Shown in pieces: positions 11,545-23,265 of a stretch of DNA of 64,000 nucleotides; positions within the stretch are counted from its first letter, which is position 1; the number at the start of each line of letters is the position of its first letter. The translations under genes were made by a program, and so were the position numbers. Origin of the DNA: Lophium mytilinum (lineage: Eukaryota > Ascomycota > Dothideomycetes > Mytilinidiales > Mytilinidiaceae); contig MU004191.1 in assembly GCA_010093605.1 (NCBI GenBank), positions 1,171,832-1,235,831 on the forward strand, in the 5' to 3' direction. Under the pieces are notes generated by a model that was not told where the DNA came from, searched no databases, and worked only from the letters and a program-made list of their open reading frames with translations.

Positions 11545-13990
11545 ATGGCAACGGCCACGCAGCTGATGCCCTTGCCGACCCAGGGCCTGAAGTCGGCCTT
11601 CAGCCCTTATACCGACTCTCCCAGCTCGCCCGCTCCCTTCCCCCACTCCGTCTACTCCAACAGGTGAGAGGCTCTGCAGCAGCTTTGCACGCGCCCCTAC
11701 TGATGGCCGACTCCCCAAGATCCTCCGGCACCACCTCTGACCATCTGCACCCGCCCCCGAGTCCCTATCCCGCCCACGTCGACCCCTCGCCCGTCGACAG
11801 CAATGGCACCGTCTCCACCGAGGTAACACCAATTGCTCCCGCTGATAGACACCTGCTAAGCGCGCGCAGATCGAGGACGAGTCGCAGGAGAACCCGCCCA
11901 GCGAGGATGAGATGAGCGACTTCCGCTCTCCCGACATGGACGACCTGACCAGTCCGTCCAGCCAGGGCAGCCTCGGAAAGGTAGTGTTCGAGCCTCGAGA
12001 TGCGCGGACATCTCTAAACATGTCACAGCTGGCAAAGCTTGAGACCATGATACCGACGCGCGCCCGCTCCAACTCGGATGAGGCACCGCAGTCGGTCATC
12101 CACGCGCCGACTGACTTCAAGACTTTTGTGAGCACTCAGCCATCGCATGCCAACCTGAAATACACGCTGACAGCTGCCAGCAACCCCGGAAGTCTGTCGC
12201 CATCACCCAAACCCAAACGCCGCCGTCCGCCCTGTCCAACAACACGTCTGATAAGTCCGACAACACTGTTGTGACAGGCTCGCCCGTCACACCTGAGTCT
12301 CATAAGCATCCAGATGAGAAGGTATGGCAGAGAGGCCTTACAGGACTAGGTGTGACACGCGTGACTGAGCAATCACAGCAGAGACAATCTGCCGTTTCTA
12401 TGATGTCTCCCATCGACACCTCAATCATCGTTCCGCAAGGATCTTTCGACCGATCTACCCCTCGCGCTCAAACTCGCCAGGAAGTCGAGGACGAGTGGCG
12501 GCGGTCGCGCAGCCGGGCAAGCACCAACTTAGAAGGTAAATATTGCCCTGCGCGCTATTCTGAGCTAGCTGACGCCACGATTAGATATCTTAGAATCCGA
12601 AGACTTTGGCACTCAGACTCAAGATGACAACACCTCGGTCGTTTCTATGGGCACCCAGACACTAGGGGAGGCCCTCCTGGACATCAACGAGCAAGAGTTG
12701 GAGGTTGCGTCGCTCAAGAATGCTCTGAGCGAGTGTTGGACTCTTTGTAATACCCTGGCAAGACTTAGCCAAAATCACCGCGAGCGCATGTTCCAGTACT
12801 CGGGCGGAGAGGGGGAAGCGCAAGAGCAAGCTTGGCGAAGCTGCTGGCGATTGTGCCAAAAACTCTATGAGAGCCGGAACGAGGACCACGCCAGCCAGGT
12901 GAAGCCCACTCTAGAGCTGTGTCGCGAGTTTTGCCAGGCACTCTTTGAGGTACGCCAGCGGGGAGACGAAGCATCGGACTCGGTTCTCCGTGTCAGCTTT
13001 GAGCTTAACAACCACCTTTATAACACACACGACCGACAGTTACCGGAGGCCTTTAGAGAGCGGACGTTAGATTTCTACTTGACTCTATGCCACAGACTAA
13101 TGAAGCAGAGAACGTCGCTACCAGAAGAGACTGACGCCCTACTGCGAGCGTGCTGGTCGCTTGCGGAAATGCTATTTAGCATACGGCAAAACACCAGGGA
13201 TGGCAAGCCTGCTGACGAAGAAATTCTCGGATCAGCCATCCAAGCGTGCTGGGAGCTCTGCGACCTGTTCAGAGAGGGTTGGACTCAAATACGCCCCGAA
13301 AGAGGAACACCGAGACCAAGCCAGTACACGTTCCCCGCCTCCATAAGCCAAAGCTCGCGCTCTGAGAGGTCCATAGTTCAGTCCGATCGCTCGTCACTAG
13401 ACGAGAGCTACCACAGCGCCGTCTCGATGAACCCTGAAACTCCTACAACCATATTCGATGACCGCGACGAACTCTCCCCCGCTGAAGAGCAAAATGTGCC
13501 TAATATCCTCGTCCTTGGCCCCGAAGCAGGAGCAACCCGTACCCACAATCGTTGGTCCTCGGCTGCTTCCACCCTCTCCGGCTACTCTGAATCCTCCCAA
13601 CGCACCTCCTCCACCGCAACCGCCGGTCGTGAAGACCCTCATCTCATCCGCCTCAAAGCCCTCATCATCAAAGCCGCAATGAACGCTGGCTACACCCGTG
13701 GCCAACCTCTCCCGAACTATGTGAAGTCTCTTCCGGCGAATGCATTCGGTTCGACACAATGGCAAACCCAGCTACTGGAGTCGTATCGGAAATGCGTGCT
13801 GACTGATCCCGCCCTACGGAATGCACATGCTGTACCTCCAAAACGCCTGAGTGCCGGTGAGGTGGCGCGAGCAGTGCAATGGATGCGGAAAAACGAGCAA
13901 TTCGCTTGGATGAGAGACCTGTTCCGGTTCGTGTTCGGATTCTACCCCGAAGTTGCGGACGCCAGGAAAAACATCGTCATCTCGACATGA
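11545..13990 (+). CDS. Conserved fungal protein, DUF7624-like
   Basis: The model is join(11545..11663,11720..11822,11870..12127,12181..12535,12585..13990), 746 residues. The frame changes between open frames are all explained by short GT-AG introns of 47-56 nt. The N-terminal 300 residues are Ser/Pro/Asp-rich and look disordered. The C-terminal exon has a regular helical region with repeating Cys/Trp positions (SECWTLCNTLARL, RSCWRLCQKLYES, ELCREFCQALFEV, RACWSLAEMLFSI, QACWELCDLF), then a Ser-rich linker and a conserved tail. This matches my memory of the ascomycete DUF7624 proteins, whose function is unknown. The evenly spaced Cys/Trp helices suggest a helical-repeat scaffold. An in-frame non-ATG-proximal extension to 11458 is possible. 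Confidence 0.75.
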
Positions 13991-16153
13991 TGATCACCAT
14001 CACTAGCCGGCCGAATCCTTCAATGGCATGTCGACGGCGTTTCTCCTTGATCCCCTCGCCCCAAAGGAGTCACTACTATACTGCACCACACAACCCACTA
14101 TATGGATTAGGCATCAAAACTTTGAAATTTTGCCACGCCATAAACATCCCTACAATCCACCTCTCTTATGTTTCGGATATAAGCCCTGCACAGCGGGCTT
14201 TACTTTCCCAATGAAACTGGGAATCACCACTCCCATGGACCCATCGCGGCCCACGCATCATTTGTTCTAGCGCTACTTGGATTAATTATCAACCCTCACC
14301 TTTCATGGGCCGGCTATCTCCTTTACCATTTCCTCGTTTTTGGGCCACATTGGGCGGGCTCGCTAGCATCATCGTCATCTATCTCGTCTCGTGTGTCATC
14401 GCCTTTTCTATTGCTTTATTCTGGGCATCGCGATATACCCTTAACGCTCTTTATGCGTCGATTGGTCTGCTAGTTTGTTTTCGGGCAGAAAGGCGGTAGA
14501 GAAAGGGAACATGGGAGGTAGCTGTTTGTTTGGTTTGGTTGGAGGAGGTTTTTTGAGTGATTGGGATCTATGGCGTTGGGGGAGGTTGGATTAAAGCGGA
14601 AAGTGAGGGTGGGTGGCTTCACTTCTTATGTGTATAATTCCCCCAAGAGAGCGATGGGCGCGCGGATAGGCCATGTAGAAGAAGGCTCGCGAAATCTATT
14701 CCGCTGGATAAGATGACATGGATGGTTGTTGCATGTTGTCCATACCACATACTCACTAATGCGGTTGATTTGGTTGAACCTTGTAACTGGACTTCAAATC
14801 TTAGTAAGTAGAGGTGCTCCGACAGCTCTGTTTGAACCTCTTGACGAGATCCTGATCTAGGCCCTGTCGCTTTCCAAATAGAAAAAGTGTTGCAAAGTGG
14901 GCACGCAGTGTACCCCTAGGCGTCTATCCAAATTCCCCTTAAGCAGTTGATTTGGTTGAAGCTTGTAACTGGATTTACAATCCAGTCAGCAGAGGTGCTC
15001 TAATAGCTTTATCTAAACCTCTTGACAAACGCCTGATTTAGGCCCTGTTGCTTTCTAGATAGAAAAAGTGTTGCAAAATAGGCTCGCAGCGTGGCACGTT
15101 GCGTCTTATAAAAACCGCTCTTGCGCGGTTGATTTTGTTAGAATTTGTAATTAGGCTTTGAATCCAGTAAGCAGAGGTACTCCAACAGCTTTGTTTAAAG
15201 CTTTTGACAAGGTCCTGATCTAGGTCTCGTCGCTTTCTAGATGGAAAACGTGTTGCAAAGGCACGCAGCGTACCCCTCAGCGTCTATCAAAATATTGTCT
15301 CACGCGGTTGATTCTGTAACAACTTGTCACAGAAAGGCAGTCTTTGGGCGGCGGTGGTGCTTCGCAAGGCGTGTCGTGATCCTAAATCCGAGGAGCTGAT
15401 TTGAAGGCTGATGCAAAGGGATACCTACCCTACAGAGAACCCCCGTCCAGGTATCATTTATTGTAAATAGCGGAACCCACGCTAGCATCACTCACATCAC
15501 CCTTCACCAAATGTCAGACTAATGTCCATTCTAAAACACGAAACAGGTGTTTGGGGTATCCTCGTATTAAGATCGTTTGTTCTCGACCCGTAGGCTCGAC
15601 GTCGTCGTCGAATCCCACCCTTTACTAGCTAACTGTACACACATCCACCGAATCTCCTCCCAACAACGCCATCAAATAGAAAAAAGCAACAGGAGAATCG
15701 TGATGAAATCCGTTAATCGCACAGGAGCACCCCCGACCCTGGGCAGCCCTCTCGGTTCTAAAGTTTTTTTCGGCTCGCTCGCCCTAGTCCTAGTCCTAGC
15801 AGTGATTATTCCCAAGCGCAGACCGCCGCGCGTTTCGTAGGTATCGTGACAACCCCCAATTATGAGGGTGAGAAACAGCAACCTGAGAGATATAAGGAGA
15901 AAATAGGGGAGGACAAAAAGATTCGTTTTCCAGAGATTCGAGACACCCACTCCACTAGATTTGAGTGATTGTCTACTAAGAAAGAACAAAAGATGTTCAG
16001 TCAGCCGCCCATGAAGTGGAGGAATTTAGTAAAGAGTAAGCCGCGCTTATTTAGTGCATATAAGAACAATTATCAAGTAAAAACGTTCGAGATTCCGTAT
16101 AACCTGGGGGGGGGTGGGGGGGGTCACAATAATCGGACCCAGCGTCAGGTCCA
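13991..16153. other. Intergenic region with tandem repeat array
   Basis: The stretch between two convergent genes has no supported CDS. Its main content is the ~180-bp tandem array at 14761-15330. A short frame at 15703-15840 encodes a 45-residue peptide with one hydrophobic segment, but nothing else supports it. A G-rich tract lies at 16106-16123. Confidence 0.5.
14761..15330. repeat. Tandem array of ~180-bp units, three full copies and a partial fourth
   Basis: Units begin at about 14761, 14943, 15125 and 15304 with variants of gcggttgatttggttgaa, giving spacings of 182, 182 and 179 bp. Each unit then carries related blocks in the same order: a gtaactgga-like block, agaggtgctcc, cctgatctaggccctgtcgc and agaaaaagtgttgcaaa. 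The copies differ at many positions, several of them C/T or G/A. The fourth copy loses similarity after about 25 bp. No open frame spans the array. Confidence 0.85.
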
Positions 16154-18306
16154 TCAGTACGTGAAATGCTGTGACTGAGAAAGCGGATTCGGCGCCACAT
16201 ATTGCGGGTTTGGCGCCACATAATACGCCTGGTACGGGTGCTGCGGCATGGCGAAATCGGCCGTGGCAAGCAAGGGGTTCAGTATGCCCACGGGCGGACG
16301 CGGTCTTGCAGGCGGTGCTGGCGGTAGCGAGGTTGCCTGCATCGGCTGAAGCGTGACTTGAGGCTGCAAGGTTTGCTGCTGTTGATACTGCATATTCGCC
16401 GGATTCTGCATAGTAGTGGCGAAGTTTTGTTGCTGTTGCTGCTGCGGCGGCGGTTGCACGGGGTCCTCGTTCCAGCCCCATTTCTCCTTTAGCTCGCTAT
16501 TGAGGAAGCCGACACGCCATCCGGTTTCCTGGCGGATCTTGTCGAAGATTTGCAGTACTTCTTCTTGCTCGCGGCGGGTGGTGAGACACTCGGCGGCTAT
16601 GGCGAGAGATCGGAGGGCGACACTTGCGACACCACTAAGTCCAATTTAGTAAATTATACGCATATCTTAAGACTTTACACGTACCGGTCTTTGACGTGTG
16701 CCGTTATACCGCAGATCAGCTGCGAATGCTTAATTTGCAGCTCTCGCATTTCATCGTCCTCTGGGCCTTTGTAAGGATTGATCTGAGCAAGTAGACACAT
16801 GCAAGTGTGGTAGAAAAGGCGGGCAACTATGGTTGTCCGCTTGATGAGCCAGACTTCTGGGAAGGCCGATTGGGATATCGTTTGTCCGGGGAAGAGATAC
16901 GCCATTGGATGCATGGTTCGTGGGATACCCTCGTTCCAAGCATCGGCCCAGTTTTTCAGTCTCTGCCATTCGCGGTAGCGGTTTTCCAGCCGCATGTGCT
17001 CATTTCGCGGCGAGGCCTCCTGGTGCCGTGGGATCGTGGCGCGGAAATTCGCAACCTTGGCCACAATATACACAATTCGGTACGTCCAGATCTCTTCTCG
17101 TCCAGATTCTGTTTCTTGCGAAAAGTCCATGTTGACACCCCATTCATCGGGATCCCAAGCTACTTGCCAATTAAAGTGGAGGCAACTGAGCAGCTCCATA
17201 CCAACATTCAGCCAGAAGCAAGCGGCGCCAATTCCAGTCGACCGAGCATTCCAGCCACATTCTTTGATTAACGCGCGAGCTCCTGCGATGTGGTTCATCC
17301 TTTGCAACGCCCTTTCACACATGATCTCGTAAACGTTCAGAATCACCGCGGTAGTGGCGCAGATCACGGTGTCTCTATTAGGATTCTGCAGCGAGTTAAG
17401 TAAATACCTCGTTGCGGTGTCATAGTAATGCAAAGCTTTGTCTTCGGTATATTTCGGATTGACGAGGGCGAGATGTCTCGCTCCGCATGCTAGAAAAGCA
17501 TTGAGAAGCATGGGTTCGCCAAGGGCGTGGAACGGCAGTAGTCGCGAGAACTAGAAAAGAATAGTCAGCAACGTTCGTAAGCCGGAATTATCACGAAGTC
17601 AAGAGCATACGTGTTTCGTAGGATCCATGCTGTCCATCCACAAGCCGACCTCTTCAACAAACACTTGCATGAACAGCACCTCCTCTTGAGTGTCCAAATA
17701 ATCACGCGCTCCTTCCACAGGCGTTGCAGGCTGCTCGGTATTTCCGTACGAAGATGAACCTCCGGGAAGATGTGAGCCAGAGTAAGTGGACTCCGTATGT
17801 GAATGCGCGTGCTGGTGTGAAGGCTCTCGTTGCGGTTCAAACATGCCATTTTGCTGATCGTCCGCAAAAGGGTCAGGTAGAATACCTTGGATGGGTGGGA
17901 GAGGTTGGTGTGCAATAGATGTTGGAGGGGGGATGCCAGCCGAAAAATCGAATGCCATGCCGTTCTCAACCGGAGCAGGCGGGTCCAAGTCAAGGGCGCT
18001 GTATTTACTTAATCCGCCTTTATATTCGTTGGCAATCTCCCTGGACTCGTCTAAAAAGCTGACAGTCCATTCCTGAGTGGGCGGGACTTCCGGAGGAGCT
18101 TTCACATGAGTGTCGATGAAGTTGAGCCGTACACCACGCTTACACTGGCGATTCGATTTCTTACAATTTTGACATATAGGCAATGCCTCGTCGCATTTCA
18201 AATGCCGTTCCCTGCACGTCAAACATCCTGTGCGGACCCTCTTCGGCTTGTTCACAGCCTGGGCTGCATCTGCGGCGGGTGTGGTCGCAGCCTCGTTTCC
18301 CGCCAT
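16154..18306 (-). CDS. Zn2Cys6 transcription factor with polyglutamine C-terminus
   Basis: The model is complement(join(16154..16634,16685..17550,17611..18306)), 680 residues. A binuclear zinc cluster lies at about residues 28-55, with spacing C-X2-C-X6-C-X6-C-X2-C-X6-C (GCLTCRERHLKC, then CQNCKKSNRQC). A long helical region follows, of the fungal-specific transcription-factor type, then a Gln/Pro-rich tail with a QQQQQQ run. Introns are 50 and 60 nt and in phase. The frame stays open upstream to about 18800 but only with non-ATG codons, so I chose the first in-frame ATG, 27 residues before the cluster; a 5' exon is the alternative. It is probably a nuclear DNA-binding regulator. Targets are unknown. 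Confidence 0.85.
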
Positions 18307-20475
18307 AGATTTGCCCTGTTGCTCTCCACCGGCGTGCTTGCGCGTCTGGTCAGCGCGTTGTGTCTGCTTGCCCTTCTTCGGCCGCGGGCTGGCTGAGCTG
18401 TTGCTTCTTTTATCCGGATTGTGCAGCCCTTGGTCCCCAATGACGGTGAGGTCTGAAGTCGCCGAGGGCGAGATTCCAGGGTCTCCGGGGTAGAGGAAGC
18501 TAAAGTCGAAGGGCTGGACGAACCCGGGTTGCTCTATCGTGGCCGCCACGGTGAATGATTGCGCGGGAGCAGGTCTGGGTATGGTCGAGGGTGCGCCGTG
18601 AGGGCACTTTGTTGCGGGAGTGTCCGATGGCAACTTCTGGGCATCTGCGATGGCCGAGGAGGAAGTATTGAGATATCTTCTGTGTGAGCGCGGTGGTACT
18701 GGCGGTGCTGGGATCGATGCAGTGCAGATGCCGGGAGAACCAGGTTCGACGAGGAGGGGCAAGTCGAGGCGGCGTGGCCGATCTACGCGATAGAAGACGA
18801 CGAGTGTCCCGCGTCAGTCAACGTCAACAATGTCGGTGGTGTCTCAGCGAGCAACGAGAGACTCGCGATGGCTTTGGCGGGGAAAGGGCTCGACACGGAG
18901 CGCGATGGGAGGATGGAACGGACGAGGTAAGGAAGTTGTAAGAGCAGCGCGCTAGGCCGATCTACGATGCGATTATGCGGTCAGAGGCTGGGCTGGCCGG
19001 GCTGTCTGGAACGTCAGCGCCTGCAAGTGACGGCGGTGTTTCCGAAGGAAGATGCTCCCAGCCCGGCGATGAGGGAGCGAAGAGGAGAGCACACGGAGGC
19101 CAGGAAATGCAGTGCAGAAGCAGGAATTCGGGCTGGGTGATAACGACTCCAGGACGCTTAGGCGGCAGATGTCATAGAGCAGTGGCTGCAAGGGGCGGGC
19201 CAGTCGACAGGCAGAGGACATCACCACCAGGTTATTGCACATCTAACTGCTCTAGCCCCTAGCCCGCGGGCCTCGTCCCCACGTTGGCTAGGAGCCCATG
19301 GAGTCGCACGGCACAGCCTCCGCCAGTATCAAAAAGCACGGCGAAAGCCAGAAAGCAGCGCTGGTGCCATGCACAAAACGGGGGGCCTCCCGTGGTTCGG
19401 GCGACGGCCATGTCAGCGTGCAGCAAGCCGTCTGTCAGTGGATGGCCGCCGCTGGGGTTCATTTCGCAGGCTTGGAGGGAGAATGGCGATTCGCAGCCTT
19501 CAGCCAATTGCAGCACTCAGAGGCCCTGGTGCAGATGTGCCGACAATTCTTGTCATATTTGCAGAATAAGCTCGCTCCCTAAAATAGCCTCAGCGTGCTG
19601 ATGTGCGTGCGGCCGGCAATTTTTGCTGCTCACGGTGAGATGCTCCACCAAATGCCACCCCTAACGCCAGGCCCTCCCAGCACCACGATCCGCTACTGCA
19701 CCCGCGAGATGACAGGCATAGCGTCCGTCGCCGCCCTCGCTGCCTCTTAGTCGTGATAACTCAGCGCAGAATAGGGATAAGAAGCACACGGTGGGCGGTA
19801 CGAAGGAGTTCGTTTTTTTTAATGCATCACCCAACGAACATTGACAAGTTTAACACCTGCGCGCAAGTCCACCACAACTCAAAACTGTTTCTAGTCTCGC
19901 GGCAACGGTACAATTTTACACGCTTAAGAAGTCGCACTCTTTCGATTGTCTTAATGTGGGTGGTTTTAGGTGTTGTCAGCTGTCAAAGCTACTGTGGGGT
20001 TTTCGCTTATGCATCAAAAAAAACGAACTCCTTCGTATATGGGTCTCCAGCGCCATCAGCAAACCCCTAAGTAAGCCATCAGCGGGCTGCAGGCTGCGCC
20101 GGTACCCACGACCACCCAGGGTCATTGTGGATGGAGAGAAGGGGTGCAATCGTAGAGCACCCCAGTACGCCCCCTCAAGAGCTGCCTGCTATTCATAGCC
20201 CGGCCAGCTCGTGAACTGCCAGAAGTCGGGCACTGAAGCAGCAGCCCGCACGCCGGGAGCCCGGGCACTGCCCACCTAGCACGTATTCACGTATCCGCGT
20301 CCTATCACAACCTCTTCACCACCTCCATTCCCCGGCGGTGGGAAAGCTACCGTGCACTCCGCCGCACCCGCCCCAAGTGCCACTCCATGCGCCGATCGCC
20401 TCGTCCCGGCTTGCCTGTTTGCCCGTGAAGCCCAACAAAGCGTCTGATGCCGGTGCTCGCTGGCCATAATCGACC
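18307..20475. other. Divergent promoter region of the Zn2Cys6 factor and asa1
   Basis: About 2.2 kb separates the two divergent genes. The left part is GC-rich and may include a 5' exon or leader of the regulator. A MITE-like element lies at 19799-20037. No other gene is supported. Confidence 0.45.
19799..20037. mobile_element. MITE-like element with TA target duplication
   Basis: Two near-identical inverted arms face each other about 240 bp apart. The left arm is TA followed by CGAAGGAGTTCG, eight T residues and AATGCATCAC. The right arm is the reverse complement with one change in the first 26 bases, then TA. Weaker subterminal similarity continues inward (TTGACA...AACACCT on both sides). 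There is no coding capacity inside. TA duplications with terminal inverted repeats are the mark of Tc1/mariner-type non-autonomous elements. It lies in the upstream DNA of asa1 and the Zn2Cys6 regulator. Confidence 0.75.
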
Positions 20476-22642
20476 ATGGCTGCGAGCGAGGAACAAACGT
20501 CGTTGCCGCCCGCCCAGCCCTCCTACATCTTTCGCGGGCACACAGCCCATGTGCACACTGTGCTTTTTGTGCGCCAGAACACCCGTCTTCTAACCGGGGA
20601 CGCGGACGGCTGGGTTGTTCTGTGGAAGCTTGCCTCCAAGAGACCCGTGGCTGTGTGGAGGGCACACGATGGGGCCATTCTAGGCTTCGCAGAATGGGGG
20701 CCGGAGAAGATCTTAACGTGAGTGACAGCAATTTCGTGAAGTCTTAGCTATTATCTCGTTTCAAGTCAGTTGTGCGATAAATACCACGTACTCTCATTTC
20801 TCTATCTCATCACTACAGTACTATTCCTCTCGTTTCTCGCTATCGTTAGTTACGTATCAATCACGAGATTTCTGCTTGGAACACAAAAGGAATATCAGCG
20901 TGCATGCTCTCAGCGACTAATATATTGCATCTCCAATTATAGACATGGCCGCGATAATGCACTCAAAGTCTGGCAACTCCGCGTCGCCGATGAGCACACT
21001 TTCTCGCCTGTACTCCCGGCCGACGACCTACGTGCAGTGCGTCCACAGCCATGGTTACTGCACTCCCTAGGTGTCAATACCTTGAATTTCTGCTCGTTTT
21101 CCATGTGCTTTGAGCAACTAGCAACAGAATCTACCCTAGGCCAGTCCGTTGCAGGACACGGTAACACGAAAGATGGCACCACAGATTCGATACTGGTGGC
21201 TGTGCCAGGCACAGATGACAAGAAAGTCGACATCTTCCGGCTTCCAAGTGAGCAGAGGATACACACTGTCCCTCGCGTGATGTCAACTGAAACTGGTAAG
21301 CTAGAATGGGAACTTTCTTTTTCTGACCATAAATTACTCCATATTCAATATCCGTGCCATTTAATACATTCTAATCAGTCTCCGCAAAGGCATGATCATG
21401 GCCTTGAAAATCCTTCGCCATCCATCCAAACACCTTTTCGTCCTTGTCGGCTACGAAAGCGGCCACACTGCAGTCCACCAACTTGAACTGCCCTCTCAAG
21501 ATAGACCTAAGAGTAATCGGAGCACCATATCTCCAACTTGGCATCTCGTCTATCTTAGTCAACCTCACTCCCAGCCAGTGTTGTCTCTCGATGCTACTCC
21601 AGATGTCTCAACTTACTTCACCTCCTCCGCCGACGCCATCGTCGCCGCTCACCACATTCCGGACCCTGAAATCTTGCAGAAAGAGCGAGGAAAACCACCG
21701 CCATTTCCCACAGCTTCTAGGGACTCAGCTACGCTACAGAACTCCACTAATCCTGCGCAAGCTCAGCCTTTGACAGAAGTCCAGATTGCATACAAGATAT
21801 CCAAGACCAAGCACGCAGGTCAGCAGTCCCTTCGCGTGCGCTCTGACAGTCGAATATTTGCAACTGCGGGGTGGGATGGCAGAGTAAGGGTGTACAGCTC
21901 GAAATCGCTGAAAGAAGTTGCCGTACTGAAATGGCATCGAGAGGGCGTGTACGGCGTTGCATTTGCACAGATTCTCAATCAAACACTCTCCTCTGCTGTC
22001 ACAACCGACACTAGTAAGAGAATTGGAGATAGAGTTATCAAAGACGACGCAGAGACGTTAAGAACACAATGCTACGTCAGCCCCTACCCATCTGCATCCC
22101 CAACGTCAGCGGACAAAGATCTAGGTTTCAATATAGAGGGAGGAAGCTCTGCATCTAAAGAACCTAAAGCAGCATCCTATCCGATCCACCTTACTCCAAT
22201 TCTTTCTCCAATAGACCTAAAAGACTCTACGACAACGAAGAGTGGTTCATACGTCTCACCTTACAGCACTCCCACCCAGGCCCTCCCTACTACCAACGCC
22301 GACGCTACGAGCGTAGCAAAAGGATCTTCAGCCTACGTTTCGCCGTACAGCTCTTCCACCGCCGTCGCCCAAACCATCGGAAAAGTGGCCACGGAACCTA
22401 CCACATACACATATAGCAAGCCCTCTACCACCTCTGGGCTGCACACCTCGCATCAATCCAAGCCTGTGCTTCCTTCTACTGCGTATGTTTCGCCTTACCA
22501 ATTTAGTAGCATGACTGGAGGAGGGGGAGGAGTAGACCCGATGAAGGAATTAGAAAAGAAAAGGGAAGAGGTGGAAGGAGCACGACATTGGATTGCGGCA
22601 GGGGGGAAAGATGGGAAAGTCAGTCTGTGGGTTGTTTACTGA
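20476..22642 (+). CDS. asa1: WD40 protein Asa1 (ASTRA complex) with YVSPY-repeat insert
   Basis: The model is join(20476..20717,20943..21295,21390..22642), 615 residues. The start [21 protein letters not shown] and blades such as [26 protein letters not shown] and [18 protein letters not shown], ending in [17 protein letters not shown], match fungal Asa1. Asa1 is a beta-propeller partner of Tra1 and the Tel2-Tti1-Tti2 (ASTRA) machinery that matures PIKK kinases. Yeast Asa1 is about 440 residues; the extra length here is largely a Ser/Thr/Pro-rich insert at about 405-590 between the penultimate and last blades. It holds four YVSPY motifs at residues 427, 486, 514 and 564. Intron 1 is 225 nt. 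Intron 2 uses the acceptor CGCAAAG, which keeps the frame; the nearby ATCAG does not. Confidence 0.85.
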
Positions 22643-23265
22643 GCTGCTGAGAGGTGGAAAGGACGAAGTTGGATGAAGATCACGTGATATGGACCACTCA
22701 ATGTTGTCCCTGCAAGGTGCTGAAACACTGCAAACTCCAAAGCCAGTCATATCACTTGACGTCATTTGCTTACAAATGAAAGGGTTTCGAATGCAAAAAG
22801 ACTGCGCGCTGCTGGTCATGCAGTGCAGCTTAATAATCAGGACAAAACCTAGCCAAGTCCCCTGCGGCCCACTCCATGTTCATTTACATAGGTATGGAAT
22901 GAAGATCCGGGAATCGATCTTGTGACCTTCCCCACGGCATGTCCTGTATGCTATGAAAGGAAGGCACCACTGGCCCACTCACCACTATGCGGTGATTCTT
23001 ATCAGGCGGCGGAAATCATTTGCTTCATATAGGCATATACACAAACCTATCGCAGGGATATGATAACGAAACCAACATTCACCTGGCCATCCCTTCAAGC
23101 AATCGCTTTGACCACAAATGTACGTTTGTCAAATTCTGAAGATCGACCAAAAATATATACAATCGAACAACGGTCGCTCCCCAGTAGAATATATACACAA
23201 GAACATAAGCTTTTCCTCTCTCCTCTTTGTCTCCCTCCTCTCAGTTTTTTCAGGCGCACCGCTCT
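22643..23265. other. Intergenic region between convergent asa1 and arabinanase genes
   Basis: The 3' regions of two convergent genes. A partly palindromic stretch near 22905-22925 is reminiscent of a tRNA T-arm but does not make a tRNA. Nothing else stands out. Confidence 0.4.

Noticed and set aside
15703-15840. A 45-residue frame with one hydrophobic segment.
   Set aside because: Too short, with no intron evidence, no recognisable family and no support on codon use; it lies between two convergent genes.
18307-18762. Extension of the Zn2Cys6 protein upstream of 18306.
   Set aside because: The frame is open but its first listed codon is TTG and no ATG lies in it; a spliced 5' exon would be needed and none was clear.
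22900-22995. A tRNA-like stretch on the minus strand with a B-box-like gatcgattccc.
   Set aside because: The acceptor and T stems do not pair and the A-box is poor. The aagatc/gatctt arms only form a small hairpin.
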